Shown piece by piece: positions 12,901 to 25,700 of a stretch of 64,000 nt of DNA (position 1 is the first letter of the stretch; each line of letters starts with the position of its first letter). Below the pieces are notes generated by a model, which ran no database searches, was not told the DNA's origin, and saw nothing but the letters and a program-made list of their open reading frames with translations. The translations under genes were made by a program, and so were the position numbers. This DNA is from Lutjanus erythropterus (lineage: Eukaryota > Chordata > Actinopteri > Lutjaniformes > Lutjanidae). Where the stretch lies: NCBI GenBank assembly GCA_020091685.1, contig CM034605.1, forward strand, positions 30,070,281-30,134,280, read 5' to 3'.

Positions 12901-14576
12901 CCAAAAACTATCATAATTTATTGTTCAACAAGATATTCATAATTTTTTCTTTACCGAGACACTTTTTTCTGCAAAGTTTATAAAAAATCTGAGTTTGTAG
13001 AAGCCTCATGTCACCCCTCCTCCTTAGTTACTGTTGCAAACATCCAATTTTAGAGCAACACACCTGCAGTTCACTGATGCCGCCATCAAATGAGGTCAAA
13101 TTCACCGTGTTCACAGTAAGAGTCAATATGAACGCCACCTCGTGGTATTCTCTGCATTGTTAACTGGTAAGTTTTCTAGCTTGGCTCCGCGTTCTTAGTT
13201 TGATTGTTAAATCTGTTGGCGCTTTGACAGACAATACAATACAGTTGCATCTGCTGCATTTAACCTCATCAAGGCTTTTTATTTCAGCCCTGTATGCATT
13301 TCAGTTTATGATTTTACTTGTTGTTAAGCCTTAATGACAGATGTATTTACTTTTAGTTAAAGTTGAGATATTCTGATATTTTTCTGGGAACTTCTTGTAC
13401 CACACAGACTTCGAACTTTGAACTTAAGAGATTATAAATGCTGTTTTTTTATGTAGGTCAGGTTCTTTTGCCCTCTCAAAAGTACCTGGATCACTCTGAT
13501 TATGAGCTAACCTCGAATCCTGGAATAACAGAACATCCTCTCACTACGATCGTCCCCGTCCTTCTCACCCTGAAGCACTAATTCACAAACTCAAGTTAAC
13601 AAAATCTGAAAAGGCCTATTTATTCTTGTGTTTGTGTTTATGTCATTTGTTTATTTTGAAACATTACATATATTATAAAAGAGGTTCTGCTCTTTTATTA
13701 CATGGTAGATTGATCAGAGAAGATTGGCAAACATTTGCAGAAAAGAGATTTGAAAACATCTCACAAATATCGCAAAAGATGGGAAAAACATGAGACAGGA
13801 AGAAAGAGAGAAAGAATGAAAATGTAGAAAAAAGAGATGGGGACAGAGAGTGGAGACTGTGGAAGGAAAAACATATCCCCATTATAAATCATAATTATGT
13901 GATAAAAAGTTGAAATGATGTAATAAAAAGCCAAAAGTCTTAACTATGAGATACAAAAATTACAATTATGAGATAAAGGGTAAAAATAATGACAAAAATG
14001 TGAAATTATGAGATAAAGTGATAATTATGATATAAAAAGTTGCAATTATGAGACGAAAATCTGAAATTACATTACTTATTTCATAATTCTATCTTTCATA
14101 TTCATATTTCAACTTTTTATTTAAATTTTATTTAACTTATTTCTAACTTTTTTAACCTCATAATTGTGACTCACAACGGGGATATTTTTTCTGTCACTGG
14201 TGAAAATGGGCTTCTTGTTTGTGGAGAGATGTGAAACCAAGAGAAGAGGAGAGAGGCAGAAAAACATCTGGACCAAAATAGAAAGAAAGCGAGGAAACAG
14301 ATGAGTGAAAAATCAAAACAGAGAGTAAAAAGAAGCGAGGGGGGAAAACTAAGAGGAGGAAGAGAGCGACTGATGGAGGGAGGGCGTACTACTCTGCTCT
14401 CAGTGAGGCGGCTGAGATTCAATACAGATGAATAGAAATGCATAACGGGGGTCGCCGTCTCCCGTTTCCACGGTAACATTTCAGAGAGCTGAACTGAATC
14501 AATGGGAGCAAACGGAGACGAGTACACATCCTGCTGAGAGCCGACGCCAAAGAAAGGACTCGACAGCGTAGGTGTA

Positions 14577-14617
<41 letters not shown>

Positions 14618-17600
14618 CAGGATTTAATACTATCATGTTTTATTTATTTCATACGCTACCTTTTGTTTTCTCACTCTGATCTCTTCCTCTGTCATTTTTT
14701 AAAAAATTTAATCTCACACCCTGTTCACATGCGCCTTTTAATCTACACTGAAAAAGACAGTTTTTGCGTGTGGCGGCAAAATAATGAGCAACAACGGCAG
14801 CTGCATTCACTTAAACTGAATCAAATGTCATCTGTGATATTTTAACGCTGCTTTCACCTGCATAACCGCCAGTGTTTGCATCTTAGGTAATAGAAAGGAG
14901 AACATTAGCAGCGTTTTCAGACCTGTAGTCCAGTTCATTTGTTTAGATCAGGAACTAATTTGATGCAGTCACTGCCCTTTGGTTCTTTTATTTTCACAGG
15001 GTCTTTTATTTTGAAAATTGGCTGCATTCTTTCTGCTTTTTCTGACCTGCTCTGTGCTAATTAATGCAGCATCAGTTTTCCACTTCAAACTGTGCAACAT
15101 CAACATCTCACTCAGGTGTATTATCATTTTTCATGGTGAAATATCGGTGTAAACTCTACTGTTAAGTCTGTTACTTGTTTATGTTGCACATATGGATCTA
15201 TTTTTATACGCCCTCCTGTTTATATTGTTCCTAGTTTTATATTTCCTGTTGTCTATATTGCTTCTTTTTCTACTTTTGTATAAATTATTCCTATTTTTTA
15301 TATTCATCTGTTTTAAATTGTTCCTATGTTGTATATTTCCTACTGTTTATATCACTTGTTTACTTTGTTATTTATTATTTATTACTTTTATTGTTTTTTG
15401 TCGATTTTCCTTTCTATTTTACTACCTTCTCTGCAGCTGTAACACTGCAAACTTCCCAGCTGTGGGACCAATAAAGGATTATCTTATCTTATCTTGCATG
15501 TATTTGAAAAACAGGTCCTAACAACAGGAGCACAGTCTTTTTCAACTAACAAGACTTTGACAGGATTAATTAATTGATTAATAATTTTTAGTTATTCGTC
15601 CGATTGATAGTAGATATTATATATGATATATTTTTGAGTTATGGACAAAACAAGACCTTTGAGGACGTCATCTTGAACTTTGATCAACATTTTTCACCAT
15701 TTTCTGACATTTTATGGACCAAATAACTGATCAATTAATTGAGAAAATAATCAACCAATTTATGGATAATCATGAGTTGTAGCCCTAAAAACACTATATT
15801 TGGCTAAACAATTTCACCATATTTTATACTGAAGTAATCCAAAAGTAAAGGAAAGTTTAATTACTTTAATATTTTGATGCTTGGATTACTGACTACATTC
15901 TTTAATAGGTAATTAGTAACTGTATCGTGTTACATTTTTAAAGTAATCCTCCCAACCCTGACTGCTACACAATAGAGCACATCCTCACATACTGCATGAC
16001 AATATGGTCCAACAACTGTTTGACCACTGCCTGAGCCTCACATCAGGGTGTTTAAACCCTCTGAGAAGAGGTAATAACATCACTGAAGACTCGAACCATC
16101 CTGGCTACAAACTGTTCACCAGCCTGTGTTAAAGGAACCCACACATCCACCCTCAAAGATGCTCTTCAGTAAAACTCGACCAACAGCCCTCACTACAACA
16201 GGAAACATGCTCTGTTTTCTTGGATGTTTCTTCCCATTAATGCACACAGAAAACTCTGACACAACACTTCTGTAAACAGACGATTGACTTTCTTCGTGTT
16301 CGGCTGCTGTTTACTCCCACAGAGAGACAAAGTAAGAAGTGCTAACACATGACAGATGCAGCATGGGAACGCTTGTGCACTGATTATAACCCTGTCCATG
16401 TTTCATTTTAAAAAACATCACCACCGCCTCCTCGTTCCTCACCTACACACACTTATGACGACAGTGACGGAGAAGATGCTCCTGTCACATCAGATCTGAA
16501 AGAGTTGATTATCTGTGTTTTGTTGATGTTCTTTTTTTTTTTTTTTTTAACCAGTTTTTACCCACGTTAACAAAATGACATGAGGGAGGCAACACTGGTT
16601 GGGAGGGTTACTTTAAAAACATATTCCAACACAGTGACTAATTACCTGTTAAAAAATGTAATCAGTAACATAATCCAAGTATCACAATATTAAAATAATT
16701 TGACTTACTTACTTGTTTAATGTTCATTGTTAGTTTTACCCTTCTTTTGGTATGCAAATGTACAATTAGATTAATAGTGCTAATTATGGACATTTAAATA
16801 TTTTTTGTCAAGCAGATTTTCACCCTTTCAGTGGTTAGCAATTAGCCTGTGTGGCTAACATTAGAGGTTAGTCTGTGCAGCTAATGTAAGCAGTTGGTCT
16901 GTGGTTTCCATGGAGAAAAGCCTTCAATGTCTTTCAATGTTTGTCAATGTGTTCTTTGCTCTTCTTTGAATGACAGAATTCTCCGAAGTTCTGATATAAC
17001 TGATGCTATCACAGTATTTATGCTAACCTCTTCAGGAGTCATTGTTTGTTCAAGACGAGTTGCTGCATGGACGCCTCACGCTGTTGTGACGCCTAAAATC
17101 ACGCCTGTAGCTGCCAGTGGTCCCTCTTAGGACGCTGACTGGCTGCAACACTTTTGGTGCAGACACAAACGGATAACTTGAAGCTTGGCAAGACGGATTC
17201 TCACATGATCTCGTAATCTTGCTAATCCAGCTGCTCGAAAATATGGTGACTAAAATTTAGACAATATTATGGACACAAGAAAGGACTGAAAAAATTAATT
17301 TGAAAGACAAATATTTGTTTAAAATCTAAATGCTATGATGCATATGTTAAGACTAAGGTCTGATTTTAAAAAAAAAGGTAAGAAAAGCCTGTGAATATGA
17401 CTTAAATTAATTTGCAAAAATAAATCCCCTGCTGAAATGAACACAGTGCGACAGTAAATGTTTGGATGGTGTGTTCGGGTGCGGCTGTAAAGTGGAGTTT
17501 CCCGTCTCAGCTGCTCTGACTGTCAGACACTGAGCTCAGTGTTGGAGACTTCAGAGCCTCCTACTGTCTGCATCCAGATGGACAGGAAGAAACCCTGGGT

Positions 17601-19897
17601 CAAAGTCTGGCCTCGCACACCTGCTGCACGCACACGCACACGCACACGCACACACACACACACACAGGACTCAAACGTGGACACACTTCATTCCAAATGC
17701 AGAGATCCCTGTTTACTTGGCTCTCTCTAACACACAACACACCTTTTATACCCACACTAACCTCATACTACTGTGTCTACTCTAGAAAAAAGTCCATCAG
17801 TTCCCGGAGCAGAAGGTGACGTCGTCAAATAACTAATTTTGTCTGACCAATAATCAAAACTAAAAGTTATTTGATTTATAATGATAAAAACAGAGAAAAG
17901 CATCAGATCCTCACAGATAGAAACATTTTTCTTGCTAAAATATTTCAATTGACTTAACTGACTATTGATTTACTAATAAAATTAAGTCACTAAATTAATT
18001 GAGTACTTTTAATTATGAAAAAGTGAATGCACTGCTCAGAGGAGGCACCAGAAGAAGCATTCTAACACCTGTCTCAAAATTAATTCAGCTAGAGAACAAA
18101 CATAAAGTGAGAAACTCGTCTCATACACTCCATCTGATGTCTGAGGTTCATGCTACTAAAAGAAAAAAAAACAAATTTGAAGCAGAAAACAGTCACGTGC
18201 AGAGCCGTGGTCAGGTGGAATTCATTGCCACTGCATTTTGTTCTGCAACCTTTAGGATCAAAAGAGACATTTTTGGCCCAAAAAAAGACAAAATGAATCT
18301 GTCTGGAGCTGCAAGAAGATTAGCCAACATCAAAATTCAGAGGAAAAGGGGAAAAGGCACCGAGCCATAGACATAGGCAATCTTGCGCAACATTTTTTTT
18401 CTTTTTAAGTTTGGTGTACAGTCTACATATTTTTGCAAAATACAACATTTTAAAAGCAGTGCAGCAGAGCACAGGCACAAAGGAAAATGCAAAGCAGTTA
18501 AGTCGGAGCTTGTTAAAGGATAAAGTGAAGAGATACGTTTTTAGCTTTCTTTTTAAAAAAATAACAAGCTGGCTTCTCTGATATCTACAGGTAGAGTTTT
18601 CCAAAGCTTTGGGGCATAACTGACATACGCTGCATCCCTGATTTCCTTTTGGCTGTTTTTGGGAACCTCCAGTAAACCAGCTGCAGATGATCGTAGTGTT
18701 CTTGAAGACAAGTAGGGAACGAGGGAGTAATGTAACTCACTGTAGTCTTACTTCAGCTGTATTTCTAAGGTGGAAACTATGTTTTCGTCACCTTGTTAAT
18801 GCGGGACTGGAAGCTTAGAGGACAACACTGACTCCCTGGATTAAATCAGAGGTTACAAATCTTGGACCAGGCCGTCAATTCCCCCAGATTATTCAAAAGC
18901 ATTTCTCTTTTCGTCTTAGGGCCGACTAGTAGGATTTCAGCTTTGTCCTCATTTAACTTAATTACTGCTCATCCATTTATTTATTGCCAACAGACAAGTA
19001 GTGATGGAGTTTATAGCGGCAGGATTATTCGGTTCAGCAGAGACGTACAGCCATGTGTCGTCTGCATAACTATGAAAGCAAACACTGTGTTTTCTAAAGA
19101 CGTCACCAAGAGGGAGCTTTTATATTGAGAATAGGAGTTTGGTTTAATTTAAAACTAGTGCAGAATAAATTTGTGCAGAATCTAAATAGAAATTTATCAA
19201 TGATTCATCTAGAGGTGTAATTTTGTGTTTTTTCACAGACAAAAAGTAAAACGCCAGTCTCCAAACTCTTTAAAAGCTGAGTCTTGCTCTTACGCCACGT
19301 TGAGAAAACAAGGTCGATTTCACTTGGAGTTTTGGATCATTAAGAAGGACAAACGCACAACACTGAAAATGTGTATTTGTTGTGAATAATTGTGGTTGAT
19401 TCCTAATGTTTTAGTGACTCTCTGACCTCCTGACTGCGGTCAAATTTCAGTCCATTAACTTACAGGAATGATGGGGTTGTTTTGTTGGGAAACTGTCTCA
19501 TAATTAAAAAACTATTTTACACAAAACTTCTTTCCTTAGCTTCAGTTTGATCAGTTTTCTTTCTTTCAGTCACTCATAAATAACACAGTTTACATCAGAA
19601 TATATTAGATTAGATAAATCTAAAATAATCTCTGTGAAAGGTGAATTAATTCATTGCACCAGCAGGGAGTGAGCGGGAGATAAAAAAAAAAAAAAGGACA
19701 AACGGAGAGAATTGATGGAACAGTTTGCTGAACGTATTACAGGCAAACTGTAATGAATTAATGTACAAATGAGGATTAGGGCGGCGATGTGACCCAGAAG
19801 TCAACGAGAGGCATCAGATCAGGCTAATGAGACGGAGAGATCGAACCATAAAAATTTCACAATCACTAATCTGTGTCAGCCACGGCTGTGAAAGGTT

Positions 19898-19950
<53 letters not shown>

Positions 19951-20316
19951 ACTAAATCCTTATCCCCTGATTACTATGCAGCTGCTGACTTTTCCACCCC
20001 GGCTTTGAAGTGAGTAGCACCAGAGGAGAAAAGAGAGCACTTTGATGTGAGCGTTAGATTAGGATGGAGGAAAAGAAGAAAAAAAAAAAGAAGATGCTCA
20101 GCAGCAGCAGGAGCGGCGGCAGCGGCGGCGGCGAAGGCCACGTTGTTGCTGCTCATTAACAAGAGCTACGAGGAGATCATGAAGAGGACGAACACAGCAC
20201 TTTGTAGTTTTTTCTTTCTTCTTTTTTAGCGATGAATAAAAGGAGCCCCTGCTGTCTCTCTCAGTTCGCTGTAAGGTCACTCATTAATGTGGGTAATTAG
20301 TTTCAGGACTCTAGGC

Positions 20317-20351
<35 letters not shown>

Positions 20352-22704
20352 GGCTCTTTGCCTACAGATTATTACTATAACACACAGCCAAGCTTGGAGA
20401 GTAACATATTACATGTAACAGGATTATGTAATCTGAATACAAAAAGGGTAACTGTATTCCTTTACAGTTACGGATTAAAAAAGACAATCTGATTACAGCT
20501 ACATTAAGTAAAAATGTGGATTATTAGTGGGATTCTAGTTTTAAAATAAAGAACGATATCCTACCATACACAGTGACACACTGCTGTCAGTTCATTATCA
20601 TGGCCTCTAGTGAAAAAATTATTCACTGGGTGGAAATTTCAACATTTTTGTCTTTAAATCAATCAATCAACCAATCAATACACTGTGCACAAACTAATAA
20701 ACCTAACAATGAACATAAAACACCTAGAGCTGCAACAATTAATCTATTTTTATTTGACTAATAAATTAATCTGCATCTATTTTGTTAACTGATTAATCAC
20801 TTTCAGTCATTTTTTTAATATAGAAAAGTCCAAATTCTCTGATTTCAGCTTCTTAAATGTGAATATTTTCTGGCTCTCTGACAGTAAACTGAATATCTTT
20901 GAGTTGTGGACAAAACAAGACATTTGTGGACGTCATCTTGGACTTTGATCAACATTTTCTAACAATTTAGGGACAAACAAACTTTACATTGAGGTAATAT
21001 ATTGTGATACTTGGATTACTGACTACATTTATGAACAGGTAATTAGTAACTGTATCAGATTACATTTTAACCCTCCCAGTCCTGCACACAGCTCAGTGCT
21101 CAGTCCTCAGTTCTCACTCCGGTGGATCCAGGAGGATTACTCCTCTCTGTAGTATTACGTCTGGATGTGAGTGAGAACATGTTCATGCTAATTTTGAAAC
21201 TTGTTTTTTCTCCTCTCTGTTTTGGCCTCCTATCCTCACTTCAACCAGGCGTTTTTCACTCCCACAGAAAAATCTGAAAATGCTCATCTTGTGTGCTGTG
21301 GGTGTGAAAAACAATGGTTCTCCAAAACGATGACGTACGCCTGTTCAGACAGGGCTGGATGTCAAAGATATATCTGCAAAATATGCTCTTCAAAACTGGT
21401 AAGAAGGTCCTGGGCAGCCATCGAGTTCCTTATTTTGAATTACTTCGATAAAGTCATGGAAATTGAGTAAAATAATATGGAAAAGGTTTTAAAAGTATAA
21501 AAATGTGTGGGAACCCTATAAATAAATATACATGGATTTAAAAGACATTTGAAAACATCACTTGCACTCCAGGAACCTGTGATGGGCATTTTCACTAGTT
21601 TATACAGCAAAAAAGCAATCAATTAATTAAGAAAATGAGTGGTAATCAATATTTTTTAAAGATTTGTCAACTGCGATCCTACCTTGTGACACCTAGAACA
21701 AAAATGCAATATAATATGCAGAATTAAAAGACTTTGTATAAATGTGTCCCTCGGTTTTATGAATATCTCCACTCACAGACTTTGTTTTTGCTTGAAAAGA
21801 AATGATGTTAAAATGTGACTTTATCAGGCTTGAATTGATAGTTTGGGTATTTATTAATTAATCGATTAATCATTTGAGTCATTTTTTAAATAAAACAAGT
21901 CAAAATTCTCTGATTTCAGTTTCTTAAATGTGAATAGTCTCTGGTTTCTTTACTCCACTCTGATAGTAAACTGAAAAATTGAGTTTTAATCAACATTTTT
22001 CAACATTTAATGGACCAAACAACTAATCGATTAATTGAAAAAACAACTGACCTATTAATCAATGATGAAAATAATCATTAGTTGCAGCCCTAAAACATTA
22101 TATTAGGTCAAATAATGTCACCATATATTACATTAAGGTGATCCAAAAGTAACGAAAAGTAATCAAGTTACATTACTTTCATACTGTGATACTTGGATGT
22201 CCACAGTCTTGTACTTTTGACATTTTTTTGTTGAAAAATACATTATCATCTTTTGTACTGATAATTTAATTGGGAGAGTTTCATGTCCATCCAAGTGGTG
22301 GAAAGTGGAAAGTGCTCCATCTGTCATTTCACATTTTCTATGGAAAATGTGGAAAAGAACTTTTACTCGTGAGGTGCCTGAAATATCTCCTCCCACAACA
22401 ACTTGGAGCCTTTTTCTGTCTTTCTGGGAAAATGAACAGACACCGCTTGATGATGGGTGTCTGATTACTCCATCCTGAAGAAAAGAAACAAAGTGTTTTT
22501 TCCCAGGACTGATTGAGCAGACCTGCATCCACACCGATTTCTATTAAAAAACACCCTGAACTCTGGAGCTGACATGTGACGTTCACTGACCTCGCTGCAC
22601 TAAACACACAAACAGCCGGGCTGTTGTTGTTGTTGTTGGGATGGGAGGTCGAATCAACCCAGAAACATCAGCACATCATGTTTTCAGTCTGACTCAAACC
22701 CACT

Positions 22705-22781
<77 letters not shown>

Positions 22782-25700
22782 GAAAATCATAGTTTCCCTG
22801 GAAACAGCCCAGTGGCTCTATTAAGGTATAATGAGTGTGCCTTTTCCCACCCACATGTAAGAAGGTCTCATGTTACCATGGCACTGTCTGTCTGTTCGTC
22901 CTGATTGGCCAGGAGGACGAGAGCATCTCAGGGTTGAGATGAAGAGATGATGAATAGGAAGAAAAAAAAAGACAAAACCTACTCGGAGAAGGCTTCACTT
23001 GGAGAGAAGCTCAGAGTAGAAAGAAAGGGAATCAAAATTCCTGTCTACTCTTCACTGAATATACAGACGGCTGCTACTGCTGCATTCATGCAACACTAAA
23101 AAATACTTTTAAAGTGTCAGAACTTCCTTTCCTACAGACATCAACTGATCACTTGTTAAGGCTCATAAATGATGTGTAAATACTAAAGACCATCTGCTAC
23201 TCCATATAAGAGTCGAGATGGAACATTGTGGTTGTTCCAATGGATTCGTAGCCAATAGCCTACAAAACATAAACTACGTTTCTGAACTAGATTCAGGATC
23301 AGGACCACACCACTCTCTCCCAAACTCTATCACCTGCATCTCGCTAATTAAATCACTCAAATCACCTGTGCCTTGTTAATTAGTCACCTCTCTACTCCAA
23401 TCGCCTGTGCATATCTATAAAAGGATGAATAAAGCCCTCCCATTCATTTCAGTTCTCTTCCCACCTGAAGACCCTATTCTCATTTTTCTGTAGGCAGCTC
23501 AGTGATTGGCACAGTGGCCCCTCAACAAGAAGGTCCCTGGTTCAACCTCATCGGTTCCAGGTTCCCTCCACAGTAAGTTCCCTTGTCTTCCCTGCGACCA
23601 CTCGGATCTCCACAAGGAACCTCAGGAGAAAAAGCACTGAAGCTCATCAATATTTGCCTCCATCCTGAGTCTCACCTCTCAGGTTCCTGGGCCTGCAGCT
23701 CCATGACAGACCCACTCCCTTCATCCCGCTCCTTAACCCTTCATCCCTCAAACTTTTCATTCCTCACCTCGACCCCTTCATCCCTTGACCCCTTCATCCC
23801 TCACCTCGCCCTTTCATCCCTCACCTCAACTCCTTCAGCCACCACCTCAACACCTTCATCCCTAAACTTGACCCCTTCATCCCTCCTCGACCCCTTCATC
23901 CCCTCACCTCGACCCCTTCAGTCCCTCACCTCGACTCCTTCAGTCCCTCTCGACCCCTTCAGGTCCCTCACCTCGACCCTTCATCCTCACCTCGACCCTT
24001 TCATCCCTCACCAGAACCCCTTCATCCCACTCCTCAACCCCTTCATCCCTCACCTCGACCCCTTCATCCCTCACCTCGACCCCTTCATCCCTCACCTCGA
24101 CTCCTTCATCCCTCACCTTGGCCCCCTCCTCCCTCACCTCCACCCCTTCATCCCTCTCCTTGACTCCTTCATCCCTCACCTCAACCCCTTCATCCATCAC
24201 CTTAACAAAAATTATCATTCCCACTAATCAAATCACATATCGCAATTTCAGTCAAAATACCTGCAATATACTTTTTTGCATAACTGTGCAGCCTTTGCAT
24301 GAATGTAATAAAGATATTGTGTTTTATGCTCAATAATTTATTTGATATAGTTTATTACTGATTTATGTTCTCTTACCAAGCAGGAAATATTTTTTTAGAG
24401 TTTAGATTTTAGTTCATCAATATAACCCCAATCAAGAAGCATGTCACTTGCACTCCGAGGCTGCAGGTGTTCAAGCTTACAGGAAGTTAATTTCAGAATT
24501 CAAACTATAGCCCGCTTTTCAACCACACTACAACCCAAAAATGACTTTCTGACATCTACCAATTTAGAAGTTTGGAAATCAGAGAGCTTGAGGGAGCATT
24601 TAAAGCTTCATCGCCACAAAACCAAGGTTTTCAATTCTGATGTTGAGGTGCCACCTGCTGGTCACAGGCTGCATTTCAACAGTACCACATGAGAGCAGAA
24701 GCCACTGGTATCACATCAAAGATGGAAGGAAGTTTCAACCCATAAATCCCAAAGTCATTCTGAAAACCGTGTTTATCCTGGGACTTAAAATGGATCATAG
24801 GCACATTTGGCACATCACAGGTTTAACTAGCTTTGGATAAAACATTGCTATGAATATAAAAATTAAAGAGTAACATCCAGGTTTCAGGATAAGGACCACA
24901 GATAAAACTACAAAATATACAATACTGAACTACAAACTTATGAATCATTAGAACTTCAATCTTGTTTGTCAATGAGACCTGGATTTTAATAAAATAATAA
25001 CATTAACATTTTGGTGCTTAGCTTCAACACTTGGTCAAACAAGAATGATGTCAGATTTATTGTTTATTCTATTTATTTATTTATTGTATTATTTATTATT
25101 TATTTATTGTTAATCATTGTTTGATTTTTGCCAAACAAAGTATGTTTTCACCTGAGTGAAATGTTTACACCAGAGTAAACGTAACGCAAAATTCTCTGTG
25201 AATAACTGAAGATGAAACTAAACTATCAAGACAAAAGATGAGGAAATTGGCTCAATCTCTGATTAGAGGTTTCAACTGAGCTGAGATGTGCGTTCACACC
25301 CCCCCAAAGAATTTAATCAGTGGATCTGCCTAAAGAAGAACAAGAAGAACAAAAGGGAAGAAGTGGTCCCGTCTGCTAAAACAAACTTTTCCAGCCGTTT
25401 TTGATGCGGTCGATGGTTCTGTGGGATTCTGGCTTCGTTCATCTTTTAAAATTTGAGCATTTCGACCATCGACCGTTCAACAATCCATAAATTCTTTTAA
25501 ACAAAAATGTTCTATCTGCCACAGATCAGTTTTATTTTGCTACCGCCATGTTTCTGTCCCTCCAGTGAATAAAGAAACTGTCTTTATTACAACCAGAGGG
25601 AAACAATTGTATTAAGTATTTACATGCTTATTGAGCACTAATATTTTCCTGTTGAACAGATCAAATGTTAACACCGTCCCTCTTTGAAACTTTCATTAGA

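Noticed and set aside
23583-24227. A 214-codon open frame
   Set aside because: It is the translation of a 21-bp minisatellite. The repeat unit, not selection, keeps the frame open.
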